A DNA stretch of 64,000 nt from an uncultured Clostridia bacterium (GTDB lineage: Bacteria; Bacillota; Clostridia; Christensenellales; Pumilibacteraceae). This document shows, one piece after another, positions 1-9,237 of the stretch. Position numbers and translations under genes: made by a program. The notes beneath the pieces are model-generated. The model did no database searches. It was given only the letters and a program-made list of their open reading frames with translations, and was not told the origin of the DNA. Position 1 is the stretch's first letter, and the number at the start of each line of letters is the position of its first letter. The stretch lies in assembly GCA_944362615.1 (NCBI GenBank), contig CALVTM010000002.1, positions 229,453 through 293,452 of the forward strand. The letters run 5' to 3'.

Positions 1-749
1 AGCAATGATGCGCCCATCATGGTCGGACTGCCGGCTACGATCTTAACGCTGCCGTAAGTCCCTTTATTGGACACAGGTTGTCTTGCCGGCAATTTTACGT
101 CAGCCGCTTCGGCAATGTAAAAATCCGGCTCTCCCGTTTCCACATCAATGTCACGCAGAGTTATTCTGCCCGCATAGTTCCTGCCGTCAGCAAGGTACAG
201 CCCCTGCTTGAGCCCGATGAAAGTTACGGTTTCATCTGCTCTTACAGCTATTCCGTGTACGCGCCCGGTATCGGAATCAAGTCCGGTCGGCACGTCTATC
301 GCAACGACATATGCTCCGCTCGCATTGACTTTGCGCACGATATCCCCGATAAGACCTTCAACCTGCCTGCTGCAACCTATTCCGAGCAATCCGTCCACAA
401 CTACGTCTGCGGCGTTTATATCCACTTCTTCCGCCGTTTCAGGATAATATATATCCGCGCCGATACCCGTAAGTGCCATGAGGCGCTTGCCTACAAATTC
501 ATTGCGCTTTTCTCCGACTGAATATATCGCCACATTATAAGCGCGCGCAAGGAGCAGCAGCGCAAGACTGAGCGCGTCGCTGCCGTTGTTTCCGCCGCCC
601 GCAAGTATCACTATCCGTTCAGCCGGCACCTGCATCACTATTTCACATAGCGCTGCCGCCGCCCGCTCTATAAGTTCATCTTCGCCCGCGTGTTCCTTCG
701 CCAGGCGTTCGGCTCGCCGGATGCTTTCCGTCTTATATACTCCCTTCAT
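1..749 (-). CDS. nnr: Bifunctional NAD(P)H-hydrate epimerase/dehydratase (partial, 3' end off window)
   Basis: This is the N-terminal part of a YjeF/Nnr-type metabolite-repair enzyme. The family epimerises damaged R-NAD(P)HX to S-NAD(P)HX and then dehydrates it back to NAD(P)H in an ADP- or ATP-dependent step. Translated on the minus strand it shows the glycine/asparagine-rich nucleotide loop GGGNNGSDAL about 50 residues in. The epimerase domain follows, and then the KGTYGSVKIVAGS motif that begins the dehydratase (NnrD-like) domain. The gene runs off the left edge, so the dehydratase core is not seen. The ATG at 749 is chosen because AAGGAGG lies 6-7 nt upstream. It overlaps the end of recX by 17 nt, so the two are probably cotranscribed. 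Confidence 0.85.
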   Translation of the reverse strand, partial: MKGVYKTESIRRAERLAKEHAGEDELIERAAAALCEIVMQVPAERIVILAGGGNNGSDALSLALLLLARAYNVAIYSVGEKRNEFVGKRLMALTGIGADIYYPETAEEVDINAADVVVDGLLGIGCSRQVEGLIGDIVRKVNASGAYVVAIDVPTGLDSDTGRVHGIAVRADETVTFIGLKQGLYLADGRNYAGRITLRDIDVETGEPDFYIAEAADVKLPARQPVSNKGTYGSVKIVAGSPTMMGASL

Positions 750-1353
750 CTTCTTCCTCCTTGCCTATTCCGCGCACTGCCGCACGTATGTCATCCCATT
801 CAAATCCTTTGGCTGACAGATGTGCGCACAGCTTCTTGTAGTCGTACGAATGTGAGCGCAGGTATTTTTCAGCCGCTTTCGCCGCGGCTTCCCTCTGGTC
901 ACCCAGCTCGTCGAGCACCGCGTTTACAGTGCTCTCTTCCGCGCCCAGCATCCCGAGATCGTGTCTCAGCCGCCGCTTTCCTCTCACTCCGCTTTTATTT
1001 TCCACATAACTTCGTATGAACTCATCGTCATCAATATAGCCGTATGATTTAAGATTTTCAATGACCTGATCAATTATGTTGTCGCCGTAACCTTTTCCCT
1101 TCAGATACTCATGAAGTTCATGCTCGGTGCGCATACGCCGTGATACATAAGAAAACGCACGCCTGAGAGCGCTTTCCCTTTCGCTTTCAGCCTCCAGCTC
1201 CGCCAGTCTTTCCCTGCTTATTTCCGTGCCGATCTCCAGTCCGCCCGCTTTAGCAGTCAGTGCTTCAAGCGCGGCGGCATATTCGCCGTCAACGTATATG
1301 TTTACACGGCTTTTTGCCCGTTGCTGAGGTCGGATGTCCGTTATTTTACCCAT
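733..1353 (-). CDS. recX: Regulatory protein RecX
   Basis: RecX-family protein of 206 residues, rich in charged helices, with the tandem three-helix repeats typical of the family (for example RRAFSYVSRRMRTEHELHEYL and the following LKSYGYIDDDEFIRSYVE block). RecX binds RecA filaments and limits recombinase activity. The methionine at 1353 (MGKITDIRPQ) is preferred over an upstream in-frame ATG because a strong promoter ends 6 nt before it. No Shine-Dalgarno sequence is present, so the message appears leaderless. The downstream nnr gene overlaps its stop codon. Family assignment is by recognisable sequence pattern; the role is inferred from the family. Confidence 0.85.
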   Translation of the reverse strand: MGKITDIRPQQRAKSRVNIYVDGEYAAALEALTAKAGGLEIGTEISRERLAELEAESERESALRRAFSYVSRRMRTEHELHEYLKGKGYGDNIIDQVIENLKSYGYIDDDEFIRSYVENKSGVRGKRRLRHDLGMLGAEESTVNAVLDELGDQREAAAKAAEKYLRSHSYDYKKLCAHLSAKGFEWDDIRAAVRGIGKEEEDEGSI

Positions 1354-1359
1354 AGCCGA

Positions 1360-1388
1360 ATCATAGCACAAGGACGGCGAAATGTCAA
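1360..1388 (-). promoter_or_regulatory. Sigma-A promoter of recX, leaderless architecture
   Basis: On the minus strand TTGACA (1388-1383), a 17 bp spacer and TATGAT (1365-1360) are followed by only six bases and then the recX ATG at 1353. Transcription would start at about the A of the ATG. Confidence 0.75.
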
Positions 1389-1465
1389 GGCGGCATTCGC
1401 GTTACCGCCCGGAAGCTGAAAACGCGGTTGTTTTAACTAATTGCCGCTAATGGCAAGCGAATAAT

Positions 1466-1494
1466 TTGACAAAACGCTTGTAATCAAGTATTAT
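1466..1494 (+). promoter_or_regulatory. Sigma-A promoter of ilvA, near-leaderless
   Basis: TTGACA (1466-1471), a 17 bp spacer and TATTAT (1489-1494) lie 9 nt before the ATG at 1504. The predicted 5' leader is 2-4 nt, too short to hold a ribosome binding site. It is divergent from the recX promoter. Confidence 0.75.
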
Positions 1495-1503
1495 AAGTGT
1501 ACT

Positions 1504-2718
1504 ATGATGAATGCAGATAAGATTAAAGAAGCCCGGGAACGTCTCGCTCCCGTGGTACAGAGAAACAGACTGGATCATTCCTCGACTTTTTCCGCTATGA
1601 CAGGCGGCGACGTTTACCTTAAATGTGAAAACCTGCAAAAGACCGGTTCATTCAAGGTCCGCGGCGCTTATAATAAGATCGCTAAGCTCGCAGAAGCCGG
1701 AGGAACGAAAAATATCGTAGCCTGCAGTGCGGGAAACCACGCGCAGGGCTGCGCTTTTGCGGCTTCCGCAATGGGTATGAACGCCACGATCGTTATGCCG
1801 AAGACCACTCCTATCGCCAAGATAAAAGCAACGGAAGGTTATGGCGCGAAAGTAGAGCTTTACGGCGACTATTACGACGACTCATATTTCCGCGCACGCG
1901 AACTGGAGAAACAAGGCGCTGTCTTTATTCACCCGTTTGACGATGAGGATGTTATCGCAGGTCAAGGCACTCTCGGTCTGGAAATGATGGAGGAAGTTCC
2001 TGATCTCGATTACGTTATCGTCCCTGCCGGCGGCGGCGGTCTGCTCGCAGGCGTTGCTCTTGCCGTAAAATCGGTAAACCCGAATGTACGGGTTATCGGA
2101 GTACAGGCGGAAGGCGCACCCGCGATCGCCCTCTCATTCCGCGAAAAAAAGCATATCTCCACGGATAATATATATACGATCGCCGACGGTATCGCCGTTA
2201 AGAATCCCGGCAATATTACAATGGAGATCATCAACAAATATGCCGACGACGTTATGACGGTAAGCGACGGAGAAATAGCATCTGCGATCATCCATCTTAT
2301 CGAGCGCACGAAGCTTGTCGTGGAACCGGCAGGAGCAACCTCGCTTGCCCTCCTGCTTTCAGGTAAGCTCAATGTCAAAGGAAAGAAAGTAGCATGCCTG
2401 CTTTCCGGCGGTAATATCGACGTTTCCACTATCGGCAAGATCATCGATCGCGGTCTCGTTTCCCGCGGACGTAAGATAGAGTTCTCAATACAGCTGCAGG
2501 ATAAACCCGGTATGCTTGAAAAAGTATCGCATATCCTTGCCGCTCAGAACGCAAATGTCATCTCCGTTACCTATGACCGTATGAGCGCTGACCTTGAACT
2601 CGGCGAAGCTATCCTTCACATAGGCTGCGAAGTCGGCGGAAGAGAACACAGTGAGCGCGTTGCAAAAGCTCTCATGGACAGCGGACTTAAAGTACTCGAA
2701 AATATCCGAACGAAATAA
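1504..2718 (+). CDS. ilvA: Threonine ammonia-lyase (threonine dehydratase) with ACT domain
   Basis: PLP-dependent deaminase that converts threonine to 2-oxobutanoate and ammonia, the first step toward isoleucine or part of threonine catabolism. The 404-residue length fits the form with one C-terminal ACT domain. Visible marks are the PLP-lysine motif KTGSFKVRGA near residue 47-56, the ACSAGNHAQG loop, the phosphate-binding PAGGGGLLAG near residue 175, and a C-terminal ACT-like stretch (IQLQDKPGMLEKVSHIL) that probably senses an amino acid. Two ATGs are adjacent at 1504 and 1507. There is no Shine-Dalgarno sequence, and the promoter -10 lies 9 nt upstream. It is followed by ridA, which detoxifies the reactive enamine made by this reaction. 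Confidence 0.92.
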   Translation: MMNADKIKEARERLAPVVQRNRLDHSSTFSAMTGGDVYLKCENLQKTGSFKVRGAYNKIAKLAEAGGTKNIVACSAGNHAQGCAFAASAMGMNATIVMPKTTPIAKIKATEGYGAKVELYGDYYDDSYFRARELEKQGAVFIHPFDDEDVIAGQGTLGLEMMEEVPDLDYVIVPAGGGGLLAGVALAVKSVNPNVRVIGVQAEGAPAIALSFREKKHISTDNIYTIADGIAVKNPGNITMEIINKYADDVMTVSDGEIASAIIHLIERTKLVVEPAGATSLALLLSGKLNVKGKKVACLLSGGNIDVSTIGKIIDRGLVSRGRKIEFSIQLQDKPGMLEKVSHILAAQNANVISVTYDRMSADLELGEAILHIGCEVGGREHSERVAKALMDSGLKVLENIRTK

Positions 2719-2880
2719 CTTGATCGACTCGGCTGTCCGGAAGACGAACGCATTGATTGCCGAAAATATGAGCATTAGTCCCCGTCACCGTAATGCCGCA
2801 CGTTTATCACTTCCCCGCAATGAATACTTATACCCTGCTTTGCGGATAACGATCAAATAATATCAAGGAGCCGTAATATA

Positions 2881-3258
2881 ATGAAAAATATCATACTTAC
2901 AAATAAAGCGCCCGCCCCTATCGGACCTTACAGTCAGGGCATCGAAGCAAACGGTTTTATCTTCTTCTCCGGTCAGATCGCGATTGATCCGGCTGTCGGA
3001 AAAATTGTCGCAACCGACGTTGAAGGACAGACCAGACAGGTGCTTGCAAATATCTCCGCACTGCTCAGTTCTGTTTCGCTTACTCCTGCGGCTGTTGTGA
3101 AAACCACAGTATTTGTTAAAGATATCGGGGATTTTGCAAAGGTGAACGCAATTTATGCGGAAATGTTCGGCATAGAGCCTCCCGCACGCTCATGTGTAGA
3201 GGTTTCCGCGCTCCCTTCCGGTGCGCTTGTCGAAATAGAAGTGATAGCGGTAAAATAA
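2881..3258 (+). CDS. ridA: 2-iminobutanoate/2-iminopropanoate deaminase RidA
   Basis: RidA/YjgF/UK114-family trimeric deaminase of 125 residues. It hydrolyses the enamine/imine released by PLP dehydratases such as IlvA, preventing damage to other PLP enzymes. Typical motifs are APAPIGPYSQG at residues 10-20, FFSGQIAID, and the C-terminal PARSCVEVSALPSGALVEIE, which contains the conserved arginine and glutamate. AAGGAG lies 11 nt upstream of the ATG. It lies about 160 nt downstream of ilvA with no promoter or terminator recognised between, so an ilvA-ridA unit is likely. An intrinsic terminator follows. Confidence 0.93.
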   Translation: MKNIILTNKAPAPIGPYSQGIEANGFIFFSGQIAIDPAVGKIVATDVEGQTRQVLANISALLSSVSLTPAAVVKTTVFVKDIGDFAKVNAIYAEMFGIEPPARSCVEVSALPSGALVEIEVIAVK

Positions 3259-3284
3259 CGTTCCGCATTCCAAAAGACACACAA

Positions 3285-3320
3285 GACGCGACCTGCATAT
3301 GACGCCGGTCGCGTCTTTAT
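3285..3320 (+). terminator. Intrinsic terminator after ridA
   Basis: Nine-base perfect stem GACGCGACC (3285-3293) / GGTCGCGTC (3307-3315), followed by a short T-rich stretch. Confidence 0.8.
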
Positions 3321-3537
3321 CGTTTTCCATCCGTCCGCTCATTGCTGCTCCCGAAGCGAATGTACGACATACCGGATGATCGGTTTCCCCGTCTATTCAC
3401 GAAGCACGCATGCCGCGGTAAACGCATTTGCTTCAACTTTATGCCGCTACGGACGATCTGACAGAGTCTGATTAGATGCTTATCCGTCTGCTGCAAGGTT
3501 GGCTTAAAAAATATACAAGATATTGTATGCAAACTAC

Positions 3538-3566
3538 TTGACAAAACACAAGATATAGTGTATAAA
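3538..3566 (+). promoter_or_regulatory. Sigma-A promoter of the pfl unit
   Basis: TTGACA (3538-3543), 17 bp spacer, TATAAA (3561-3566). The predicted start is near 3573, directly at the beginning of the riboswitch. Confidence 0.8.
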
Positions 3567-3574
3567 TATAGTAT

Positions 3575-3684
3575 CTCATATGACTGACGGATGCGATGCG
3601 GAATTAACCGCAAGGGAGTATGAGACTGAGAGTCGCCGTGCCGTCTGGGTAATGTCCCGGGCTTTAGTGCGGCTTTTATTTTTT
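3575..3684 (+). promoter_or_regulatory. ZTP (pfl motif) riboswitch with overlapping terminator
   Basis: P1 is CTCATA (3575-3580) paired with TATGAG (3619-3624). It is followed by the characteristic GCCGTCTGGGTAA segment (about 3639-3652) and CCCGGG (3656-3661), as in the pfl RNA motif that senses ZTP/ZMP. GCCGTGC (3635-3641) can pair instead with GTGCGGC (3667-3673), directly followed by a T-run (3674-3684). This forms a terminator that competes with the 3' aptamer domain. ZTP accumulates when 10-formyl-tetrahydrofolate is short, so ligand binding should switch on formate production by the pflAB genes downstream. The structure was read by eye, not by a covariance model. Confidence 0.82.
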
Positions 3685-3754
3685 CTCACTGCAAAAACGG
3701 ACGGATAGCGGCGCTGAAAAATGCAGCACCGGGCACAATATACGGAGAGCGCAT

Positions 3755-4474
3755 ATGAAAGGATATGTACATTCGATAGAGAGTATGGGCACTGTAGACG
3801 GACCCGGGATCAGAACGGTGATATTTTTTCAGGGCTGCCCGCTCAGATGCAAGTACTGTCACAACCCGGATACACAGGAGTTCGGTGAAGGAAAACTTAC
3901 GGACTCCGAAGAGATAGTCACTAAGGTCAAGAGATTTATCCCATACCACAAAGCGTCAAACGGCGGTGTCACTTTTTCGGGCGGAGAACCGCTGGCTCAG
4001 CCTCAGTTCCTTACCGAATGCCTTAAAGGCTGCAAAGCCGCCGGCATACATACCTGCATAGACACAGCAGGCGCAGGCGACGGAAATTATGACGAAATAT
4101 TGCGTTATACCGATCTCGCGCTTTGCGATATAAAAAACACCACCGAGGATTCTTTCCGCGAACTGTGCGGAGGCTCGCTCCGGCGGACTACAGAATTCTT
4201 AAGGGCATGCGAAACACACGGCGTCAGGATCTGGATCAGACACGTTGTGGTCCCCGGGATCACGGACGGACGCGGGCATCTTGAAGAATTAAAACGGTTT
4301 ATCAGTAATTTCAAACGCGTGGAGAAAGTGGAGCTTCTCCCCTATCACACGCTCGGAGTACATAAATATGCGGCTATGGGCAGAAAGTACGAACTGGAAA
4401 ACGTACCGCCCATGGATGCGAAACTTTGCGGGCAACTGCAAAAGGAAATTTTCGACGGAGAGTTAACGAAATGA
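3755..4474 (+). CDS. pflA: Pyruvate formate-lyase activating enzyme (radical SAM)
   Basis: Radical SAM enzyme of 239 residues that abstracts a hydrogen from the PflB glycine to install the glycyl radical. It has the [21 protein letters not shown] signature: the CxxxCxxC cysteines ([12 protein letters not shown], residues about 28-39) bind the 4Fe-4S cluster and SAM. SGGEPL follows near residue 75, and the C-terminal LLPYHTLG motif is typical of PFL activases. Its stop codon overlaps the pflB start (ATGA), so translation is coupled. The activase comes before the lyase, the reverse of the common pflB-pflA order. Expression is expected to be controlled by the upstream ZTP riboswitch. Confidence 0.95.
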   Translation: MKGYVHSIESMGTVDGPGIRTVIFFQGCPLRCKYCHNPDTQEFGEGKLTDSEEIVTKVKRFIPYHKASNGGVTFSGGEPLAQPQFLTECLKGCKAAGIHTCIDTAGAGDGNYDEILRYTDLALCDIKNTTEDSFRELCGGSLRRTTEFLRACETHGVRIWIRHVVVPGITDGRGHLEELKRFISNFKRVEKVELLPYHTLGVHKYAAMGRKYELENVPPMDAKLCGQLQKEIFDGELTK

Positions 4475-6708
4475 TCAACACTTACAAAGAATGGGAAGGC
4501 TTCCGCGGAGGCAACTGGCAGAGAGAAACGGACGTTCGTTCTTTCATACTGAAGAATTTTACGCCGTATGACGGTGACGAAAGTTTCCTCGCCCAGCCTA
4601 CGGCAAAGACAAAAGCCGTATGGGGCAAATGCGAAAAACTGTTACAGGAGGAGCTGGATCGCGGCGTTCTCGACATTGAAACGCACATTATTTCCGGCAT
4701 TGACAACTTTGCGCCCGGATATATCGATAAGGATAACGAAGTCATTGTCGGCCTTCAGACGGATGCTCCGCTTAAGCGCATAGTAAACCTGTACGGCGGT
4801 ACCCGCATGGCAAAGTCCGCGCTCGATGCTTACGGATACAAGCTGGATGAGGACATAGACGTTAAGTTTTCCGAATACCGCAAAACGCATAACCAGGGAG
4901 TTTTCGACGTATATCCGGAACGCGTAAGGCTCGCAAGACATAACGGACTTCTGACCGGTCTTCCGGATGCTTACGGAAGAGGTCGCATAATCGGCGACTA
5001 TCGGCGCGTTGCTCTCTACGGTATCGACTACCTTATTGAAGAGAAAAAACGTGATCTTGTCGGTCTTGACGGAACGATGACGGAAAGCCGCATCCGCCTT
5101 TGTGAAGAAGTGGCTGAACAGATACGCGCACTCGGCAAGATCAAGAGTATGGCGGCGCGGTACGGATACGATATTTCCCGCCCTGCCAAAGATGCAAAGG
5201 AAGCCGTACAGTTCATGTACTTCGCCTACCTCGCCGGCACCAAAGAAAACAACGGCGCAGCCACGTCTCTCGGCAGAACATCCACCTTCATAGATATTTA
5301 TATCAAGCGCGATATGGACCGCGGTCTGCTTACCGAAGAGGAAGCTCAGGAGCTTATCGATCAGTTCATCATCAAACTGCGCCTTATACGTCACCTGCGC
5401 ACTCCCGAATATAACGAGCTGTTCGGCGGCGATCCTACATGGGTAACGGAGTCTATCGGCGGCGTGTCTATCAACGGCAAGCCGATGGTGACCAAAACTT
5501 CTTTCCGTTATCTCCACACGCTGACCAACCTCAATCCCGCCCCCGAACCGAATCTTACGGTCCTCTGGTCAGTTCGTCTGCCTGACGCATTCAAGCGTTA
5601 CTGCGCTAAAATGTCCGTTAAAACAGACTCCATCCAATACGAGAACGATGACGTCATGCGTCCTATCTACGGAGACGATTACGCTATAGCTTGCTGCGTA
5701 TCGGCTATGAAGGTAGGTAAACAGATGCAGTTCTTCGGAGCACGTTGCAATATAGCTAAAACCCTTCTTTATGCAATCAACGGAGGCGTGGACGAAAAGA
5801 CCGGCGCTAAAGTAGTACCCGGCATCCAGCCCATTACGGATGAGATCCTCGATTATGAAAAGGTGCGGGAAAATTACGTCAAAGTCATGCAGTACGTCGC
5901 AGAGCTGTATACGGATGCGCTCAACATAATCCACTATATGCACGACAAATACGCTTATGAGGCATCTCAGATGGCTCTGCACGACACTAACGTAACGCGG
6001 CTTTGTGCGTACGGGATCGCAGGACTCTCTGTCGCCGCTGACTCACTTTCCGCAATACGGTATGCAAAAGTGAGACCAATCCGAGATGAGAGAGGCATTG
6101 CCGTCGACTTCGAGACCGAGGGCGAATTCCCCAAGTACGGTAATGATGATGACCGTGCGGATGATGAAGCTATCTTCATTGCAACGGCGTTCTCACGCGA
6201 ACTTAAAAAGCATAAACTGTATCGCGATGCAAAGCACACGCTTTCTGCGCTGACGATCACTTCCAATGTCATGTACGGCAAAAAGACGGGTACTACGCCT
6301 GACGGACGTAAGCTCGGAGAGCCGCTTGCACCGGGCGCGAATCCTATGCACTGCCGTGACGAGAACGGCGCACTTGCATCGCTCAACTCCGTAGCAAAGA
6401 TCCCCTATCGCGGCGTTTGCCAGGACGGCATATCCAATACGTTCTCAATAGTGCCGAATGCTCTCGGCAAAACGGACGAGGAAAGATATACTAATCTTGT
6501 CGGTCTGCTGGACGGTTATTTCCTGCAGGGCGCACACCACCTCAACGTCAATGTGCTCAACCGCGAAACGCTTATCGATGCTTACAATCACCCCGAAAAG
6601 TACCCTACTCTTACTATCCGCGTTTCCGGATATGCGGTCAACTTCCGCAGACTTTCCCGCGAGCAGCAGGCGGAAGTCATAAAAAGGACGTTCCACGAAA
6701 GCGTATAA
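4471..6708 (+). CDS. pflB: Formate C-acetyltransferase (pyruvate formate-lyase)
   Basis: Oxygen-sensitive glycyl radical enzyme that converts pyruvate and CoA to acetyl-CoA and formate in anaerobic metabolism. It also supplies one-carbon units. The 745 residues match the family. Visible marks are the adjacent active-site cysteines in [13 protein letters not shown], the [19 protein letters not shown] segment, and the C-terminal glycyl-radical motif RVSGYAVNF with the radical glycine at about residue 720. The ATG at 4471 ([11 protein letters not shown]) is chosen because it overlaps the pflA stop. An upstream in-frame extension would lie wholly inside pflA. A hairpin terminator follows at 6781-6812. 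Confidence 0.96.
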   Translation: MINTYKEWEGFRGGNWQRETDVRSFILKNFTPYDGDESFLAQPTAKTKAVWGKCEKLLQEELDRGVLDIETHIISGIDNFAPGYIDKDNEVIVGLQTDAPLKRIVNLYGGTRMAKSALDAYGYKLDEDIDVKFSEYRKTHNQGVFDVYPERVRLARHNGLLTGLPDAYGRGRIIGDYRRVALYGIDYLIEEKKRDLVGLDGTMTESRIRLCEEVAEQIRALGKIKSMAARYGYDISRPAKDAKEAVQFMYFAYLAGTKENNGAATSLGRTSTFIDIYIKRDMDRGLLTEEEAQELIDQFIIKLRLIRHLRTPEYNELFGGDPTWVTESIGGVSINGKPMVTKTSFRYLHTLTNLNPAPEPNLTVLWSVRLPDAFKRYCAKMSVKTDSIQYENDDVMRPIYGDDYAIACCVSAMKVGKQMQFFGARCNIAKTLLYAINGGVDEKTGAKVVPGIQPITDEILDYEKVRENYVKVMQYVAELYTDALNIIHYMHDKYAYEASQMALHDTNVTRLCAYGIAGLSVAADSLSAIRYAKVRPIRDERGIAVDFETEGEFPKYGNDDDRADDEAIFIATAFSRELKKHKLYRDAKHTLSALTITSNVMYGKKTGTTPDGRKLGEPLAPGANPMHCRDENGALASLNSVAKIPYRGVCQDGISNTFSIVPNALGKTDEERYTNLVGLLDGYFLQGAHHLNVNVLNRETLIDAYNHPEKYPTLTIRVSGYAVNFRRLSREQQAEVIKRTFHESV

Positions 6709-6780
6709 AAACCGTTCCGCTTTTCAGAATAAACAGCTAACACATACACGAAGGTACAAAACGACTATTTATATGACCGG

Positions 6781-6812
6781 AACAGGCGTTGATCATACGC
6801 CTGTTCTTTTAT
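6781..6812 (+). terminator. Intrinsic terminator after pflB
   Basis: AACAGGCGT (6781-6789) pairs with ACGCCTGTT (6797-6805) and is followed by CTTTTAT. Confidence 0.75.
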
Positions 6813-6957
6813 ATTCCGGTACGTTACAGGCAGTATCCGCAAGCGCTACAGAACTTTTTGTCTATGGAGAACACAGTCGGGAGGAACGTGAGCTTTTTTA
6901 TTCATTATACGAATACCTCGTATGATATTTATTCATATGTATTAATCCGGCTCGGTA

Positions 6958-6986
6958 TTGACAAAGAACGGTGTTCGTGATAGAAT
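6958..6986 (+). promoter_or_regulatory. Sigma-A promoter of the aldo/keto reductase unit, leaderless architecture
   Basis: TTGACA (6958-6963), 17 bp spacer and TAGAAT (6981-6986) are followed by seven bases and then ATG at 6994. No Shine-Dalgarno sequence is possible in the predicted transcript. Confidence 0.75.
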
Positions 6987-6993
6987 TACTTCC

Positions 6994-8085
6994 ATGGAAT
7001 ATCGCATAAACAAACGCACGGGTGATCGCATCGGCGTTATCGGGATGGGCTCAAGCTCCGTACATGAAGCAGGCGAAAAAGAAGGTACGGAAACCGTCGA
7101 ACTTGCACATGAAGCGGGTGTAAATTATTTCGACCTCGCCGCAAGCGAAAGCTCATGTTTTCCGTATTTCGGCAACGCTCTCGCCGGCGCAAGAAATGAA
7201 GTGCTGTTTCAGGTGCATTTCGGAGCGGATTATTCCGGCGGCGAATACGGTTGGACAACCGACAGGTCTGCAATAGAACGCTCGATCGACGAACGGCTGA
7301 AACAGCTAAGAACGGACTATATTGATTACGGCTTCATTCATTGCATAGATGAACCGGAAGACTGGGATAAGTACCGCAAAAGCGCACTCGGTTTTTTGTC
7401 GGAATGCAAAAAATCGGGCGTTGTGCGCCATATAGGGCTGTCGTCACATTCTCCCAAAATGGTCAATATGCTGCTTGATGAAAAATTACCGGACATCGTT
7501 ATGTTCAGTATCAATCCGGCTTACGACTACAAACACGGGGATTTCGCTATAGGCGAAACGGACGAACGGGCAATGCTGTACAGGCGCTGCGAAGCTGAAG
7601 GCGTGGGCATCACCGTCATGAAACCTTTCTCCGGCGGACAGCTCCTTGACGCACGTTCTTCCCCGTTCGGTAAAGCTCTTTCCGAATACCAGTGCATTAA
7701 ATATGCGCTGGATAAACCGGGCGTCGTTACCGTGCTCCCCGGAGTGCGCGGCAAAACGGATATGCAAAGAGTGCTCGGGTATTTCAACGCAAGCGACAGC
7801 GAAAAAGACTGGTCGGTCTTGGGTACGCTCACACCGGAAAATACAAAAGGCAACTGCGTCTACTGCAATCACTGCCGCCCCTGCCCCGTCGGTCTGGATA
7901 TCGGAATGATCAATAAATATTACGATCTCGCACGCATCGGCGATACCCTTGCCGCCGATCATTACGAGAAATTATCCTTTCATGCAAGCGACTGCATAGG
8001 CTGCGGACATTGCGACAAGCGCTGCCCGTTCGGCGTTACTCAATCCGCGCGTATGAAGGAAATCGCCGTCTATTTCGGCAAATAA
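6994..8085 (+). CDS. Aldo/keto reductase with C-terminal 4Fe-4S ferredoxin domain
   Basis: 363-residue protein with an N-terminal aldo/keto-reductase TIM barrel (start RIGVIGMGSSS; LDAR/PFSGGQLL region; IGLSSHSPKMV). Two cysteine clusters follow, CVYCNHCRPCP (near residue 286) and CIGCGHCDKRCP (near residue 334), the second of 4Fe-4S ferredoxin type. Proteins of this kind are thought to be oxidoreductases linking sugar or aldehyde reduction to ferredoxin-like electron transfer; the substrate is unknown. The start MEYRINKRTG at 6994 follows a promoter whose -10 ends 7 nt upstream. It is followed after 11 nt by a related but clearly divergent paralogue, so the two may act together or result from an old duplication. 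Confidence 0.85.
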   Translation: MEYRINKRTGDRIGVIGMGSSSVHEAGEKEGTETVELAHEAGVNYFDLAASESSCFPYFGNALAGARNEVLFQVHFGADYSGGEYGWTTDRSAIERSIDERLKQLRTDYIDYGFIHCIDEPEDWDKYRKSALGFLSECKKSGVVRHIGLSSHSPKMVNMLLDEKLPDIVMFSINPAYDYKHGDFAIGETDERAMLYRRCEAEGVGITVMKPFSGGQLLDARSSPFGKALSEYQCIKYALDKPGVVTVLPGVRGKTDMQRVLGYFNASDSEKDWSVLGTLTPENTKGNCVYCNHCRPCPVGLDIGMINKYYDLARIGDTLAADHYEKLSFHASDCIGCGHCDKRCPFGVTQSARMKEIAVYFGK

Positions 8086-8096
8086 GGAGTTATTAA

Positions 8097-9215
8097 ATGC
8101 CATACCTTGGTGAGGAAATTAAAAAACTCGGTTTCGGGCTTATGCGTCTGCCGCAAAAGGACGGACGTATCGATATTGCTCAGACCGCGGAAATGGCGGA
8201 TATGTTCCTCGATGCGGGCTTTACTTACTTCGATACCGCATGGGCATATCCGGGAAGCGAAGACGCCATAAGACAGGCGCTCGTCAAAAGATATCCGCGC
8301 GAAAAATTTCTGCTCGCTACGAAAATTGCCGCCTGGATTAACTGCCGCACCCGTGAAGACGCGCTCGCTCAGTTCAAGACGTCTCTCAGACAGACAGACG
8401 CCGGCTACTTCGATTTCTATCTGCTCCATAATCTCGGAGAAAGCAGAACGCATTTCTTTGATGATTTCGGATTGTGGGACTGGGCTTTTGAGACTAAGGA
8501 AAAAGGTCTGATAAAACATGTCGGTTTTTCTTTCCATTCCACGCCCGACGAGCTTAACGATATTCTTACAGCACATCCTGAAGCGGAATTCGTTCAGCTG
8601 CAGATCAATTACGCGGACTGGGAAAACCCTTATGTGCGTTCCCGCGAATGCTATGAAGTAGCCCGCCGTCATGGCAAACCGGTGGTCATTATGGAACCTG
8701 TAAGAGGCGGTATGCTCGCATCTCCTCCTAAAGCCGTTGCGGATATTTTCCGCGATGCTGAACCGGAATCTTCCGTCGCAAGCTGGGCATTACGATTCGC
8801 CGCAAGCCTGGACGGAGTCATTACCGTACTCTCCGGCATGAGCAATACAGAACAGATGAAAGACAATATTTCTTTCATGAAAGACTTTGTCAGGCTTTCC
8901 GACAGTCAGCTGAAGGTGGTCGAACGCGCCCGCAAAGAGCTTGCAAGCATCCCAGTTATCCCCTGCACCTCCTGCAATTACTGCGCTAAAGTATGCCCCA
9001 TGAATATAGGTATCTCCGGCACTTTCAACGCAATGAACGACTACATTTATTTTAATAATCTCAATTACGCAAAGTCCCAGATAGACTGGCTTGTGGACAG
9101 TCACAATAAAGCAAGAGCGGATAAGTGCATCAAATGCGGCAAATGCGAACAGGCTTGCCCTCAGCATATACACATCCGCGACGAACTTGCACGTTGCGCC
9201 GAGCTGCTGCTCTGA
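8097..9215 (+). CDS. Aldo/keto reductase with C-terminal 4Fe-4S ferredoxin domain (second paralogue)
   Basis: 372-residue aldo/keto reductase of the same ferredoxin-fused class as its upstream neighbour. The AKR catalytic marks are seen early: GFGLMRLP, then FDTAWAYPGSE with the conserved Asp and Tyr, and the KIAAW lysine region. LQINYADW and VMEPVRGGML are typical barrel segments. The C-terminus carries CTSCNYCAKVCPMNI and CIKCGKCEQACPQHI, two cysteine clusters of ferredoxin type. AAGGAG lies 8 nt before the ATG, so unlike its neighbour it has a normal ribosome binding site. That fits a downstream gene of the same mRNA. The substrate is unknown. Confidence 0.87.
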   Translation: MPYLGEEIKKLGFGLMRLPQKDGRIDIAQTAEMADMFLDAGFTYFDTAWAYPGSEDAIRQALVKRYPREKFLLATKIAAWINCRTREDALAQFKTSLRQTDAGYFDFYLLHNLGESRTHFFDDFGLWDWAFETKEKGLIKHVGFSFHSTPDELNDILTAHPEAEFVQLQINYADWENPYVRSRECYEVARRHGKPVVIMEPVRGGMLASPPKAVADIFRDAEPESSVASWALRFAASLDGVITVLSGMSNTEQMKDNISFMKDFVRLSDSQLKVVERARKELASIPVIPCTSCNYCAKVCPMNIGISGTFNAMNDYIYFNNLNYAKSQIDWLVDSHNKARADKCIKCGKCEQACPQHIHIRDELARCAELLL

Positions 9216-9237
9216 AAAACAGATAAGGAGAATAACC

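Noticed and set aside
4642..5517. A 291-codon minus-strand frame inside pflB
   Set aside because: Complementary to a catalytic enzyme with full family motifs; no independent evidence.
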